The notes: generated from the letters alone by a model not told the origin. A DNA stretch of 64,000 nt from Allorhizobium borbori (GCF_014196535.1 NZ_JACIDU010000013.1:84051-148050), one strand, 5' to 3'; shown: positions 42,399 to 52,439, counted from the first letter of the stretch. Numbers and translations are program-made.

Positions 42399-44822
42399 AT
42401 GAAATTCACGCTCTCCTGGCTGAAGGAACATCTGGAAACGGATGCCTCGCTTGAACAGATCTGCGAACGGCTGACGGCCATCGGGCTTGAGGTCGAGGAT
42501 GTCGATGACAAGGCGGCTTACAAGCCCTTCGTTATCGCCAGGGTCCTTGCCGCCGAAAAGCATCCGGAGGCCGACCGCCTCAAGGTGCTGACCGTCGATG
42601 CCGGTGACGGCAAGCCGGTGCAGATCGTCTGCGGCGCGCCGAATGCCCGCGCCGGTCTCGTCGGCGCGCTGGCGCGTCCGGGCACTTATGTTCCGGGCAT
42701 CGATGTCACGCTGTCGGTCGGAAAGATCCGCGGTGTTGAAAGCCACGGCATGATGTGCTCGGAAAAGGAACTCGACATTTCCGACGATCACAACGGCATC
42801 ATCGACCTGCCCGAGGATGCGCCGGTCGGCACGTCGTTTGCCGCCTATGCTGGCATTGACGATCCGGTCATCGAGATCAACCTCACGCCGAACCGCCCGG
42901 ATTGCACCTCGATCTACGGTATCGCCCGCGATTTGGCCGCGGCTGGTCTCGGTACGCTGAAGACGATGCCGATCCCGTCCTTCAAGGTTGAGGGCGAACT
43001 GACGACCGCCGTGAAGATCGAACTGGACGACCAGCGCCTGTGCCCCGGCTTTGCGCTTCGCCTCGTGCGCGGCGTGAAGAACGGCCCGTCGCCGGCCTGG
43101 ATGCAGAAGCGCCTGCGCGCTATCGGCCTGCGCCCGATTTCCGCGCTGGTCGATATTACCAACTACATGACCTTCGATCAGGGTCGCCCGATGCACGTCT
43201 TCGACGCGAACAAGGTCAAGGGCGATCTCGTGGTGCGCCGCGCGACGGAAGGCGAGACGATCCTTGCGCTCGACCAGCGCGAGTACAGGCTCGGCCCGGC
43301 CAATGTGGTGATTTCCGATGACAACGGCGTCGAATCCATCGGCGGTGTCATGGGCGGCGAGCATTCCGGTTGCGATGAGAACACGACCGACGTTCTCATC
43401 GAATCCGCGCTGTGGGATCCGATCAACATTGCCCGCACCGGCCGCGCGCTCGGCATCATCACGGATGCGCGCTATCGCTTCGAACGCGGTGTTGACCCGG
43501 AATACATGATGCCCGGTCTGGAGCGCACGACCGAACTGGTGCTCGAACTCTGCGGCGGCACCGCATCCAAGGCGACGCTGGTCGGCTATCGCGGCTTTGA
43601 GGCCAAGACGATCGATTTCCCGGTCTCGGAAGTCAAGCGTTTGACGGGCCTTGAGATTTCCAGTGCCGAAAGCGCTGAAATCCTGAAAGGTCTGGGCTTC
43701 GGCGTCGCAGGTTCCGGCGAACGTCTCACGGTGTCCGTCCCCTCCTGGCGTCCGGATGTGGATGGCAAGGCCGATCTGGTGGAAGAGGTCATGCGCGTGC
43801 ACGGCGTCGACAAGATCAAGCCCGCGCCGCTGGAAGCCATCGGCACGGTCAATGCCCGCATCCTGACGACGCTTCAGATCCGCACCCGCACCGCCAGGCG
43901 TGCGCTCGCCGCGCGCGGCATGCTGGAAGCCGTCACCTGGTCCTTCATTTCCGAAGATCAGGCGAAGCTCTTCGGCGGCGGAAGCGCGGCGCTCAAGCTT
44001 GCCAACCCGATCGCCGCCGATATGTCGGATATGCGCCCCTCGCTGCTGCCCGGCCTTTTGTCGGCTGCACAGCGCAATGCCGACAAGGGCTATGGCGATG
44101 TGGCGATCTTCGAGGTATCCGGCACCTATGAGAGCGACAAGCCGGAAGGCCAGCGCCGGGTTGCCGGCGGCGTGCGTCGCGGCACGGCCTCGATTGCCGG
44201 TGCCGGCCGCATGTGGTCGAACGCATCGAAGGGCGGCGGCAAGCCGGTGGACGTTTATGACGCCAAGGCCGATGCGCTCGCTGTTCTGGAAGCCTGCGGC
44301 TTGCCCATGAGCAATGTGCAGTTCGAGACCGGGGCGCCGGAATGGTATCATCCGGGCCGTTCGGGCACGATCAAGATGGGTCCGAAGGTGGTGCTCGGCT
44401 ATTTCGGCGAGTTCCATCCGAAAACGCTCGCCGCGCTTGATATCGCCGGTGTCTATTGCGGTTTCGAGGTCTTCGTGGACGCCATGCCGGAGCCGAAAAA
44501 GAAGGCGACCCGCACCAAGCCGCCGCTCGATCTCTCGCCCTTCCAGGCGGTGAAGCGCGACTTTGCCTTCGTGGTGGAGAAGTCGGTGGAAGCCGGTGCG
44601 GTGCTGCGCGCCGCGCAGGGTGCCGACCGCAAGCTCATCACCGGCGTCAATGTGTTCGACGTTTTCGAGGGGGCAAGCCTCGGCGAGGACAAGAAGTCCA
44701 TCGCCATCGAGGTGACGATCCAGCCGTCCGACCGCACGCTGACGGATGAGGATTTCGAGGTGTTGACCGGCAAGGTTGTCGCCAGCGTTGCCAAGGCCAC
44801 CGGCGGCACGCTGCGCGCCTGA
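42399..44822 (+). CDS. pheT: Phenylalanine-tRNA ligase beta subunit
   Basis: An 807-residue subunit. In order: N-terminal [20 protein letters not shown], an EMAP/OB tRNA-binding domain (about residues 40-150) with [17 protein letters not shown], the B3/B4 editing region, B5 with the LxGL motif, a catalytic-like domain, and the C-terminal FDX-ACB anticodon domain ([11 protein letters not shown] to the end). A GGAGA site precedes the start. Followed by a terminator at 44842-44868. Confidence 0.97.
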   Translation: MKFTLSWLKEHLETDASLEQICERLTAIGLEVEDVDDKAAYKPFVIARVLAAEKHPEADRLKVLTVDAGDGKPVQIVCGAPNARAGLVGALARPGTYVPGIDVTLSVGKIRGVESHGMMCSEKELDISDDHNGIIDLPEDAPVGTSFAAYAGIDDPVIEINLTPNRPDCTSIYGIARDLAAAGLGTLKTMPIPSFKVEGELTTAVKIELDDQRLCPGFALRLVRGVKNGPSPAWMQKRLRAIGLRPISALVDITNYMTFDQGRPMHVFDANKVKGDLVVRRATEGETILALDQREYRLGPANVVISDDNGVESIGGVMGGEHSGCDENTTDVLIESALWDPINIARTGRALGIITDARYRFERGVDPEYMMPGLERTTELVLELCGGTASKATLVGYRGFEAKTIDFPVSEVKRLTGLEISSAESAEILKGLGFGVAGSGERLTVSVPSWRPDVDGKADLVEEVMRVHGVDKIKPAPLEAIGTVNARILTTLQIRTRTARRALAARGMLEAVTWSFISEDQAKLFGGGSAALKLANPIAADMSDMRPSLLPGLLSAAQRNADKGYGDVAIFEVSGTYESDKPEGQRRVAGGVRRGTASIAGAGRMWSNASKGGGKPVDVYDAKADALAVLEACGLPMSNVQFETGAPEWYHPGRSGTIKMGPKVVLGYFGEFHPKTLAALDIAGVYCGFEVFVDAMPEPKKKATRTKPPLDLSPFQAVKRDFAFVVEKSVEAGAVLRAAQGADRKLITGVNVFDVFEGASLGEDKKSIAIEVTIQPSDRTLTDEDFEVLTGKVVASVAKATGGTLRA

Positions 44823-44841
44823 CGCTTCGCAAGGACTATGG

Positions 44842-44868
44842 AAAAAGGGGCTCAACGGCCCCTTTTTT
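44842..44868 (+). terminator. Terminator after pheT
   Basis: AAAAAGGGGC (44842-44851) pairs with GCCCCTTTTT (44858-44867) across TCAACG, with six Ts after the stem. Confidence 0.85.
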
Positions 44869-44895
44869 GTTGGCATTCTTCAGGCGTGGTGCGGT

Positions 44896-45759
44896 TCACT
44901 TGCTTGTCTTGGTCGGTATATTGGCCCTTTGGCCGAGCCAAACGCTTGCCACCACGACAACGGCACCGATGCTTTGAACAAGGCTCAGCCCTTGTCCCAA
45001 TAACAGCCAGCCGAGCAGAACGGCAACGAGCGGGCTCAGAAAGCCCAGCCCCGAAATCGCCGCGGGCCCAAGCCGTGCCAGGCCCCGGAACCAGAGAAGA
45101 TAGGTCAGGGCGCCACCCACCAGTCCCAGCCAGACAAATCCGGCGACGGCGTTCATTGTCAGCGGCGGAAGCGGTGGATCGAACGCCAGCGCCAGCGGTA
45201 GCAGCAAGACGCCACCGGCGGTCAACTGCCAGGCGGTGAAGGTCAAGGGCGGCACAGGTGGCTGCCAACGGCGGCTCATCACCGTGCCGCAGGCCATGGA
45301 TGCCGCACCCGCTAGACCCGCGGCGATGCCGATGGGATCAAGGCGCGCCTGTGGCGTCAATACCAGAAGCGCGACGCCGGCCATACCCGCAAAGCCTGCG
45401 AAAAGAGCGGCCGCGCGCATTGGCGTCGCCAGCACCAGTCGTGCCAGCGCAATCACGATTAATGGCTGAACGGCGCCCACGGTGGCGGCGACACCGCCCG
45501 GCAACCGATAAGCGGAAACGAACAGCATGGCCCAGAACAAGGTAAAGTTCAGGGCGCCGAGCACCACGCTTTTCCACCACCATGCACCCCAAGGCAGTTT
45601 GCGGGTTATGAGCAACAACAGAAGCCCGGCTGGCAAAGCCCGCAGCGCCGCTACGGTCAAGGGCATGCCCGGTGGCAGCATTTCACTGGTGACGATGTAT
45701 GTCGTGCCCCAGATGGCCGGAGCGAGGGCTGTCAGGGTAATGTCGAGAGGGCGTGACAT
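44896..45759 (-). CDS. EamA/DMT-family transporter
   Basis: A 287-residue inner-membrane protein with ten hydrophobic segments and two EamA halves. LAPAIWGTTYIVTSEMLPPG is the opening of the YdcZ/RhaT-like DMT group, and the second half contains GGALTYLLWFRGLARLGPAA. Such proteins usually export metabolites or drugs. It is divergent from a MarR regulator, and two palindromic operators lie between them, one only 12 nt from this start. Induced efflux of a toxic compound under MarR control is the likely role; the substrate is unknown. Confidence 0.87.
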   Translation of the reverse strand: MSRPLDITLTALAPAIWGTTYIVTSEMLPPGMPLTVAALRALPAGLLLLLITRKLPWGAWWWKSVVLGALNFTLFWAMLFVSAYRLPGGVAATVGAVQPLIVIALARLVLATPMRAAALFAGFAGMAGVALLVLTPQARLDPIGIAAGLAGAASMACGTVMSRRWQPPVPPLTFTAWQLTAGGVLLLPLALAFDPPLPPLTMNAVAGFVWLGLVGGALTYLLWFRGLARLGPAAISGLGFLSPLVAVLLGWLLLGQGLSLVQSIGAVVVVASVWLGQRANIPTKTSK

Positions 45760-45770
45760 GGTGCGTCTCC

Positions 45771-45794
45771 ATTTATCTTGATGTCGAGATAAAT
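45771..45794. promoter_or_regulatory. MarR-type operator 1
   Basis: ATTTATCTTGAT followed directly by GTCGAGATAAAT is a 24-bp palindrome with ten of twelve pairs matching. It lies just upstream of the transporter start. Centre-to-centre distance to operator 2 is 27 bp. Confidence 0.7.
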
Positions 45795-45800
45795 GGGTAA

Positions 45801-45818
45801 TATCTTGACGTCAAGATA
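45801..45818. promoter_or_regulatory. MarR-type operator 2
   Basis: TATCTTGACGTCAAGATA is a perfect 18-bp palindrome sharing the TATCTTGA half-site with operator 1. It ends 20 nt before the MarR start codon, so it can repress that gene as well. Confidence 0.75.
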
Positions 45819-45838
45819 ATTGCTGCCATAATCGTCGC

Positions 45839-46324
45839 ATGGATCAGGTTGATGAAATTCTCTCCCAATGGCATCGCGAGCGGCCGGACCTCGATGTCGG
45901 ACCAATGGGCCTGCTCGGCCGGCTGGCGCGGTTGTACAGCCACCTCACGCGCGCGGTCGAGAAGACATTGGCGGACTACGGTCTCAACGCCGCGAGCTTT
46001 GACGTGCTGGCCACACTCAGACGCAGTGGTGCGCCTTATGCACTGTCGCCCAGCGCGCTCATGGCGACGGCCATGGTCACATCCGGCACGATGACCAACC
46101 GGATTGATCAACTGGAAAAGACGGGGCTGATCAAGCGTCAAGCAAACCCGGATGACGGGCGAAGCACGCTGATTGCGTTGACGCAGCAGGGCCACGCATT
46201 GGTAGAGGCGGCCGTCAGCGCCCATGTCGCCAACCAGCATCGGTTGACGGAATGCCTTTCAGCGGCGGAAAAACAGCAGCTCAATGCCTTGCTGGCAACA
46301 TTCCTGGCTCGCTTCGAGAGTTGA
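45839..46324 (+). CDS. MarR-family transcriptional regulator
   Basis: A 161-residue winged-helix repressor. The recognition region reads LSPSALMATAMVTSGTMTNR and the wing RQANPDDGRSTLIALTQQG, both standard for MarR. N- and C-terminal helices would form the dimer interface. It is divergent from an EamA exporter, with twin operators between them, implying autorepression and control of the exporter. Cysteine is absent from the ligand-sensing N-terminus, so a small-molecule ligand is more likely than oxidation. Convergent with the next gene. Confidence 0.9.
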   Translation: MDQVDEILSQWHRERPDLDVGPMGLLGRLARLYSHLTRAVEKTLADYGLNAASFDVLATLRRSGAPYALSPSALMATAMVTSGTMTNRIDQLEKTGLIKRQANPDDGRSTLIALTQQGHALVEAAVSAHVANQHRLTECLSAAEKQQLNALLATFLARFES

Positions 46325-46342
46325 GTGCGCCCGACGCCGGCG

Positions 46343-46936
46343 TCATTTCAACGCCGAGACCCAGCGCCTCACACGTTGAAGGTGCGCGTGCAGATGGTGC
46401 GGCTTGCGGCGATCCATATCGTGCAGGGCAAGCATGCGGAAATCCGCGCCCGTGGTGCAGGCCGTCACGATGCCGCGCTTCAGAAGGCGTCGAACGGGGT
46501 CACCCATGTAAAGCCTCACGACCCACCAGGGCGAGCCTGTGGTGGTGAACACCCGGACATGGCGAAGGCGCGTCAGGCCAGGGCGGATTCGTCCACCGTC
46601 CAGATCGTGCAGGAAGGCGACGCCCGGCGCAAAGGCGCGGTCGAAGAAGCCCTTGAGCACCGCCGGAAAATTGAACCACCATTGCGGAAAGACGAGAACC
46701 AGTGCCTCGGCGGCCTGTAGCCGCTCGATTTCCTTTTTGGCTTCGGCACTGTCGAAAGGCATGTCGAAATAGCCGCGCCTTTCGCTCTCGGTCAGTCGAG
46801 GATCAAATCCCTCGCGATAAAGATCCATCAGGTCTACGCTGTGCCCGTTCTCTTCCAGCGCCGTCTTGGCAGTTGCCGCCATTGCGGCGGCAAAGCTGTC
46901 GGGCAGGGGATGGGCGAGAACGAGAAGAACGTGCAT
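46343..46936 (-). CDS. NAD(P)H-dependent quinone/flavin reductase (flavodoxin-like fold)
   Basis: A 197-residue cytosolic protein of the NQO1/MdaB/YwrO group. The FMN-binding opening is LLVLAHPLPDSFAAAM, and LVLVFPQWWFNFPAVLKGFF is the conserved W-containing loop. FTTTGSPWW completes the flavin site. Such enzymes perform two-electron reduction of quinones or nitro compounds and often accompany drug-efflux genes, but this one is not in the MarR operon. Start at 46936, 9 nt after the xseA stop, so it probably shares that transcript. Confidence 0.87.
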   Translation of the reverse strand: MHVLLVLAHPLPDSFAAAMAATAKTALEENGHSVDLMDLYREGFDPRLTESERRGYFDMPFDSAEAKKEIERLQAAEALVLVFPQWWFNFPAVLKGFFDRAFAPGVAFLHDLDGGRIRPGLTRLRHVRVFTTTGSPWWVVRLYMGDPVRRLLKRGIVTACTTGADFRMLALHDMDRRKPHHLHAHLQRVRRWVSALK

Positions 46937-46945
46937 GCGATGACC

Positions 46946-48535
46946 TCAGAACAGGCTGCCTTGATCGGTACGGCCCTTTTCCGGTCTGGTGGGGCGTTTC
47001 CTGGGGGATGGCGGCGAGGGCGGCGGTTCCGCTCCCTCTCCGGCAATGGCGGAAACCCGCCCGTCGGCAAATTCGATGGCTATGGCGCTGCCGGACGAAA
47101 CCGCGTTCGCTCGCGTCAGCAGGCGGTCGTTTTCGTCGCGGATCACCGCATAGCCGCGCTTCAACACATTCGTATAGGACAGCGATTGCAGCACACGGTC
47201 CTGAGCCGAAACTGCAAGCCTGCGGTGGGCAAGCGCGGTGGACAGGGCGGTATCGGCGCGCGCAAAAAGCGCTGCCACCTTTTCCCGCTCCCGACCGGTC
47301 TGACCCTTGAGACGAACAGGGAAGGCTCGGAAAACGGCATCGGCAGCACCGACCCGGCCGCGCGCCGCCAGAAGGTTGCGCTCCACGATCCGTTCGATAC
47401 GGGCGAGACGTTCGGCCAGAGATTGCCGTTGCTGCGTGATGCGGGTGCTCAGAATCTCCGGACGCAGACGGTTCGAAACCTGCTCGAAGCTGCGGCGCTT
47501 GGTCAGCGCCGTGCGCTCCAGCCCGCGACCAAGACCGGCTACAGCCTCATCGAAACGCCGGCGCGGCAGAGCCAGAAGCTGGTCCAGCGAAGGAAGGGCG
47601 CGCACGAGGCCGCGCAGGCCCTGTTCGCGGTTCTGCATCTGCCGGGAGATGGCGCCGCTCAGGCGGGCGCCGAGGCTCGCAAGCTGGGCCTCGAGTTCGG
47701 CCTTCACCGGCACGGCAATTTCGGCGGCCCCGGTCGGCGTCGGTGCGCGCATGTCGGCGGCGTGGTCGATGAGCGTCCAGTCGGTTTCGTGGCCGACGGC
47801 GGAAATAAGAGGGATCGTGCTGGCGGCGGCGGCGCGCACCACGGCCTCGTCGTTGAAACTCCAGAGATCTTCCAGACTGCCGCCGCCACGCGCAACGATC
47901 AGCACATCGGGCCGCGCGATGGAACCGCTGGCCGGCAGCGCGTTGAAGCCCTCGATGGCGCGGGCCACCTCATCGCCCGACCCTTCGCCCTGCACCTTGA
48001 CCGGCCATACGACGACATGAACGGGGAAGCGATCGGAAATACGGTGGAGAATGTCGCGGATGACCGCGCCGGTGGGTGAGGTGACGACGCCGATCACCAT
48101 GGGCAGGAAAGGCAGGCGCTGCTTGCGCTCCTGATCGAACAGGCCTTCCGCAGCCAGCTTGCGCCGGCGCTCTTCCAGCAATGCCATCAGTGCGCCGACA
48201 CCGGCAGGCTCGAGGCTTTCGATGACGATCTGGTATTTCGAGGAGCCGGGAAAGGTCGTGACCTTGCCGGTGGCAATCACTTCCATGCCCTCTTCCGGCC
48301 GAACCTTCAGGCGCGAAAAGGTGCCCTTCCAGATCACCGCGTCGATGCGGGCCTTGTCGTCCTTCAGCGCGAAATAGGCATGGCCGGAGGAGTGCGGGCC
48401 ACGATAGCCGGAGATTTCGCCGCGCACGCGCACATGGTCGAAGGAGGTTTCGATGGTACGCTTGATCGAGCCGGAAAGCTCCGAAACGGAGAATTCCGTG
48501 AGGTTGGTCGGCGAATCATCGAAAAAGCTGCTCAT
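46946..48535 (-). CDS. xseA: Exodeoxyribonuclease VII large subunit
   Basis: A 529-residue nuclease subunit degrading single-stranded DNA to oligonucleotides together with XseB. An N-terminal OB fold ([20 protein letters not shown], then [17 protein letters not shown]) precedes the catalytic core with [35 protein letters not shown] and [13 protein letters not shown]. Long coiled coils follow and the C-terminus RGYAVIRD.. is conserved. The last 40 residues are Pro/Lys/Arg-rich, longer than in E. coli but usual in Rhizobiales. xseB is not adjacent. Confidence 0.95.
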   Translation of the reverse strand: MSSFFDDSPTNLTEFSVSELSGSIKRTIETSFDHVRVRGEISGYRGPHSSGHAYFALKDDKARIDAVIWKGTFSRLKVRPEEGMEVIATGKVTTFPGSSKYQIVIESLEPAGVGALMALLEERRRKLAAEGLFDQERKQRLPFLPMVIGVVTSPTGAVIRDILHRISDRFPVHVVVWPVKVQGEGSGDEVARAIEGFNALPASGSIARPDVLIVARGGGSLEDLWSFNDEAVVRAAAASTIPLISAVGHETDWTLIDHAADMRAPTPTGAAEIAVPVKAELEAQLASLGARLSGAISRQMQNREQGLRGLVRALPSLDQLLALPRRRFDEAVAGLGRGLERTALTKRRSFEQVSNRLRPEILSTRITQQRQSLAERLARIERIVERNLLAARGRVGAADAVFRAFPVRLKGQTGREREKVAALFARADTALSTALAHRRLAVSAQDRVLQSLSYTNVLKRGYAVIRDENDRLLTRANAVSSGSAIAIEFADGRVSAIAGEGAEPPPSPPSPRKRPTRPEKGRTDQGSLF

Positions 48536-48730
48536 GGCGCGACTATCGCATGAGGGAACGAAATTGGGACCGGCCTTTGCGGGGTAAACGGTAAATTCCC
48601 ACCGTAACCTGTGTCGGCTCGGGCATGTTTGAAGGCTGTGGCTGCATCATTTCAAGGTCTTGCCGGGCCCGCCATCCGCCCCGCGTGCCAGGTTGGCATA
48701 CTCGCTCCTGCAACCCAGAAGGAGCACTGC

Positions 48731-48994
48731 ATGAGCGATCCCTTTCTCAACACGCATCCATCGCTGACGGCCCCCGCGACCGGCGGCTTCGCCGTCACAC
48801 CCAGCGATGTCGCCGCCCTTTCCACCGTCTGCCGGGCGCTTTATGTGGGAGGCGGCGGCCATCTGGCCGTCCGGATGCTTTCCGGCGAAACACTGACGCT
48901 GCCGGATGTGCCTTCCGGCAGTCTTCTGCCGCTGCGCGTCAGCCATGTGCTGGCCACCGGCACGGCGGCGACCGGCCTCGTCGCTCTCTATTGA
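48731..48994 (+). CDS. Orphan spike-base-like protein (RCAP_rcc01079 family)
   Basis: An 87-residue protein. The segment ALYVGGGGHLAVRMLSGETL, then LPLRVSHVLATGTAATGLVALY, matches the short family annotated as spike base protein in gene transfer agents and phages. The ATG at 48731 follows AGAAGGAG. No other phage gene is nearby, so it is a stand-alone copy, a situation I believe occurs in rhizobial chromosomes. Function here is unknown; the family call is from memory of its GGGG..TGTxAT pattern. Confidence 0.65.
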   Translation: MSDPFLNTHPSLTAPATGGFAVTPSDVAALSTVCRALYVGGGGHLAVRMLSGETLTLPDVPSGSLLPLRVSHVLATGTAATGLVALY

Positions 48995-49077
48995 TCGCCT
49001 GCGGGCCGTCCCGTTTCCGAACGTTGCAACCGGACATTAACCCTTGCTGAGGGCCGTTTTTTTAACGGCTGAACCGT

Positions 49078-49350
49078 ATGTTGTCCTCAATAAGAAGGAA
49101 AACAGGGATCTTCCTCATGATATTCGTTGCAACGTTCGGAATAGGCCTTGCAGCCGGACTGACACGTTCTGTTCTGTCGGTCATTGTCGCCTGCCTCGCC
49201 ATTGTCTCCACTTTCGCCGCCGCGGTCATTCTTGGCGCGGGCGCGTCGTTTCTGGCCCTTCTCGTGGCAATCTGCGGTTATAATTTCGGCCTCGTCGCTT
49301 TTCTCGTGGCGCATTACGCCGCCGCCGCTCCGGTCGGGGAACGGGCCTGA
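49078..49350 (+). CDS. Small hydrophobic membrane protein, unknown
   Basis: A 90-residue protein dominated by three hydrophobic stretches (residues about 11-30, 32-52 and 55-80), with a basic N-terminus MLSSIRRKTG, so an inner-membrane location is likely. I recognise no family. The ATG at 49078 lacks a good ribosome site and an internal ATG at 49117 is possible. A strong hairpin at 49375-49405 ends its transcript. Confidence 0.6.
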   Translation: MLSSIRRKTGIFLMIFVATFGIGLAAGLTRSVLSVIVACLAIVSTFAAAVILGAGASFLALLVAICGYNFGLVAFLVAHYAAAAPVGERA

Positions 49351-49374
49351 TCATCAAAACAGTTGCGAACCCGA

Positions 49375-49405
49375 AAAGCGCTGCACCGGTCCGGTGCAGC
49401 GCTTT
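49375..49405. terminator. Bidirectional terminator between convergent genes
   Basis: AAAGCGCTGCACC and GGTGCAGCGCTTT form a perfect 13-bp stem (49375-49387 with 49393-49405) with a GGTCC loop; TTT followed by GTCGTTTTC lies on the plus side and TTTTCGG on the minus side. Confidence 0.75.
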
Positions 49406-49432
49406 GTCGTTTTCAGGCGTGTCGCCTGATCT

Positions 49433-51289
49433 TCAGGGGCGAACGCGGTAAAGCTTCAGGCCCGATCCCTCGACATTCGGCAAGGGCTGCAAATAGGACG
49501 GTAATTGACCGACCGTGAGCTGGGCATAGAGCCCGTCCGGCTTGAGTGCCGCAATCTCCTCGGTCTGCGGATCATTGGAGCAAAAGGCCAGGATCGAGAC
49601 ATGCGCGCCACGCAGGAAAGCTTCCGCCTCGCGCGGTGTGGCAAGGCCGATGTGAAGCTCGGTCAGCATGCCGGCCTGATTGCGGTGATACGGTGCCGTC
49701 AGCACGCGATGGCCGGAGAACCGCAGGATGGAAGCCCCGAGATTGGAGGGGGCGGCAACAACCGCTGGCGGCAGCGCGGATAAGCCAGCCAGGGCGGCCT
49801 CGCCGTTGCAGCTTGCATCGGCGGGATTCGGTGTTGCGAGGATAGGCGTGCGGAAGCGGTTCGCAATGCCGCTGATGCCTTCGACCGGCAGAGCGCCGCC
49901 GAACACCCAGACGGCGGGTACGGAGGCAAGCGTTGCCGCGAAGAAGATGAAGCCGGCAACGATGTTCTCCGGGGCGGCATTCGCCTTCTGGCGCAGTTCC
50001 GAGACGAGCAGTGACAGCGGCAGGATGGCGAGCAGATTGGCGAAGATGGCGCCGCGCACCTGAACGAGTGCCACGCCCCAGGAAACCAGTAGCAGCGCCA
50101 GCACGACGACATGGCCTTCCCGACGGTCGTCGAGGAAAATGCGTGACAGGGATACGGCGATGGCAAAAAAGCCGACCGCATAGAAACCACCGGCGGCAGC
50201 CGCTCCGGAATGAACGGTCGCCAGGAAGGACTGCGCTTCCGTAACCTTGCTCAGCCAGAGCGTGACAAGCAGAGGGTCGAGCTCGGCCAGTGGATTGCCG
50301 AGGCATTGCGGGGCAATCACGACGGCCGTGATGCCGATCAGGATGCCGCTTGTGGCCAGCACGGCAAGTCGGCGCAAGAACGTCCAGCCGCTGGCGAAAT
50401 GGGCGGAGACGAACATAAGGGCGCCGCCGAGCGCCGACAGGCCGTAAAAGCCGAAGGAGAGGTTGTCGCAGGTGACGACGGCATAGCGCGCCATCGGGAC
50501 GGTTGCGAAGAAAAGGACGGAGATGGAAAGCGCCAGCGACAGGCCGAAAGCGCTGGCGGCCTTCCTGAACGCCGGGCCGCGCGCCACCCAAAGGCCGGCG
50601 ACGACAAGGCAGACTACGGCGATCAGCGGTGTGGTTTCCGCGCCGATGGCGATGGCGAGCGCCGTCAGCAATCCGCCGACCGCGTAGTTCACCGCACCGT
50701 AGCGGCGGTCGAGAAGCACGGCGGCGAGACCGGCGGCAAGCGCGAGCTGGACGTTGTGATGGTCGATGGAGCCGGGCAGGAAGCGGTTGGAGGTGACGAG
50801 GAAAATCACGCCGAAGGCCATGGCGATGTTCATGGCCCCCGCACCACCCAATCGCCGCGCGCCGAGGCCGAGGCAGAAGATCAGGGGCGGAATGAAGGCG
50901 ATGGGCCAAACGGCAAGCGCCACGGCTTCTGCTGTCAGCCTGTCGAAGAAGAGGCCGAAGAAAAGAATGAGGCCGGCGATCGGCGCGTCGATCAGACGCG
51001 ACCAGTGCATGAGCGTGCCGCCATCGAGACCGAGACGATACTGCATCATGTCGAACCAGCCCTGTCCGGCCAGAAGATCGCGCACCTCGACAAGACGCAT
51101 GGCGTCGTCATTATCGGCGCCGACATAGTCCGCGGTGCCCGGCATGTTCAGAAACAGGATGGTGGCGATGGCGCCGATGCTGAAGACCAGAGTCATCACG
51201 GAAAGCCGGTTCCACCAGGGACGCTGCTCGTCATCCTGGCGCGGATCGGCTCGCCCCGGGCGCTCCGCCCGATGAATTGCGTTCATCAT
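49433..51289 (-). CDS. STT3/PglB-like GT-C membrane glycosyltransferase
   Basis: A 618-residue polytopic protein. After one helix (residues 30-50) the first periplasmic loop carries ADNDDAMRLVEVRDLLAGQG with acidic residues 59-62, then GTLMHWSRLIDAP (94-103). This D..D...R..L..G...G...HW.R..D spacing is like the catalytic first loop of oligosaccharyltransferases STT3/PglB/AglB. PGSIDHHNVQLAL (172-184) fits the next acidic site. About ten more helices follow, then a 120-residue soluble C-terminal domain; the WWDYG motif of classical STT3 is not seen. It is divergent from a GT2 and GtrA pair, so a polyprenyl-phosphate-sugar donor is likely. Acceptor (protein, lipid A or polysaccharide) unknown. 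Confidence 0.65.
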   Translation of the reverse strand: MMNAIHRAERPGRADPRQDDEQRPWWNRLSVMTLVFSIGAIATILFLNMPGTADYVGADNDDAMRLVEVRDLLAGQGWFDMMQYRLGLDGGTLMHWSRLIDAPIAGLILFFGLFFDRLTAEAVALAVWPIAFIPPLIFCLGLGARRLGGAGAMNIAMAFGVIFLVTSNRFLPGSIDHHNVQLALAAGLAAVLLDRRYGAVNYAVGGLLTALAIAIGAETTPLIAVVCLVVAGLWVARGPAFRKAASAFGLSLALSISVLFFATVPMARYAVVTCDNLSFGFYGLSALGGALMFVSAHFASGWTFLRRLAVLATSGILIGITAVVIAPQCLGNPLAELDPLLVTLWLSKVTEAQSFLATVHSGAAAAGGFYAVGFFAIAVSLSRIFLDDRREGHVVVLALLLVSWGVALVQVRGAIFANLLAILPLSLLVSELRQKANAAPENIVAGFIFFAATLASVPAVWVFGGALPVEGISGIANRFRTPILATPNPADASCNGEAALAGLSALPPAVVAAPSNLGASILRFSGHRVLTAPYHRNQAGMLTELHIGLATPREAEAFLRGAHVSILAFCSNDPQTEEIAALKPDGLYAQLTVGQLPSYLQPLPNVEGSGLKLYRVRP

Positions 51290-51431
51290 GTCCGCAGCGC
51301 CCTCATTTTTGGTTGTCGCCTATCCTTTTCAGGTCGTTCGCAACCTAGCTTTAACCTGTTCAAGAAATAGTAAAGGCGAGAAAAGCGGGATGAGCCCGCT
51401 ACACGATTTTCTGACATATTGGGTGGAAATC

Positions 51432-52439
51432 ATGACCGAGCCCCTGACCGCGCCGATGAACGGCGATCTTGATGTGGCGGTGCTTTTGCCTTGCTACAAT
51501 GAAGCGACGACCATTGCGGATGTGGTGCGCGGCTTTCAGGCCGCCCTGCCGCAGGCGCGCATCTATGTCTATGACAACAATTCTACCGATGGTACGGCGC
51601 TGGCGGCGATGATGGCCGGCGCGATCGTGCGCAGCGAGAAGCGGCAGGGCAAAGGCAATGTCGTGCGCCGCATGTTCGCCGATGTCGATGCCGATATCTA
51701 CGTGATGGCCGATGGCGACGGCACCTATGCGCCGGCGGATGCCAATACGCTGATTGCGGCCATGCTGGCGGACGGCGCCGACATGGCGGTTGGCACCCGC
51801 CGAGGCGTCCACGACGATGCCGGACGTCAGGGCCACGCCTTCGGCAACCGCATCTTCAACTCGCTTTACCGCCGCCTGTTCGGCAATGATTTTTCGGATA
51901 TCTTCTCGGGCTATCGCGCCTATACTCGCCGCTTCGTGAAAAGCTTCCCGGCGCTATCCAGTGGCTTTGAGACCGAAACGGAAATGTCGGTGCACGCCTC
52001 GCGGCTGAAGCTGCCGGTCGTCGAGATCGAACTGGATTACGGACGTCGGCCGGAGGGCTCGCATTCGAAGCTCTCGACCTTCGGTGACGGTTGGAAGATC
52101 CTCAAGATGTTCGCCATGCTGATGAAGGAAACGCGGCCCTTAGCGTTCTTCGGCGCATTGAGCTGGGCCGCCTTCTGCACCGCCATCGGCTTCGCGCTGC
52201 CCGTTCTCATCGAGTTCTTCGAGACCGGGCAGGTTTCGCGCATGCCAAGCTGGATCCTTTCCGTCGCGATGATTGGTCTGTCCTTCCTTGCCTTCACCGC
52301 AGGCATGATCCTCGATTCGCTGGCGCATGCCCGCTATGAGCATCTGCGGCTCGCCTATATCGCCCAGAGCGAGGCAAGCCGGGCGCGCGAAGCCGCCCGC
52401 GCCAGCCATGCCCGGCCTTCGGTAAGGGACGCAGCATGA
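51432..52439 (+). CDS. GT2 polyprenyl-phosphate glycosyltransferase
   Basis: A 335-residue family 2 glycosyltransferase. The GT-A core starts VAVLLPCYNEATTIADVVRG, with YDNNSTDGT, ADGDGTY as the DxD-type metal site and GTRRGVHDDAGRQGHAFGNR, then DIFSGYRAYTRR. Two C-terminal membrane helices (about residues 236-258 and 275-295) anchor it. This is the GtrB/dolichol-phosphate-mannose-synthase class that loads a sugar on undecaprenyl phosphate. I start at 51432 after GGTGGA; 51390 is an alternative. The stop overlaps the GtrA gene (ATGA). Confidence 0.85.
   Translation: MTEPLTAPMNGDLDVAVLLPCYNEATTIADVVRGFQAALPQARIYVYDNNSTDGTALAAMMAGAIVRSEKRQGKGNVVRRMFADVDADIYVMADGDGTYAPADANTLIAAMLADGADMAVGTRRGVHDDAGRQGHAFGNRIFNSLYRRLFGNDFSDIFSGYRAYTRRFVKSFPALSSGFETETEMSVHASRLKLPVVEIELDYGRRPEGSHSKLSTFGDGWKILKMFAMLMKETRPLAFFGALSWAAFCTAIGFALPVLIEFFETGQVSRMPSWILSVAMIGLSFLAFTAGMILDSLAHARYEHLRLAYIAQSEASRAREAARASHARPSVRDAA

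Noticed and set aside
42294..44876. An 860-codon open frame on the minus strand
   Set aside because: Antisense to pheT, whose identity is certain; the peptide is Arg/His/Gly-rich and matches nothing. Similar antisense frames opposite bcsB, the TPR gene, mmsA and the M29 gene were dropped for the same reason.
48731..48994. A prophage or gene-transfer-agent cluster
   Set aside because: Only one spike-base-like gene is present; no capsid, tail, terminase or integrase gene lies within 10 kb on either side.
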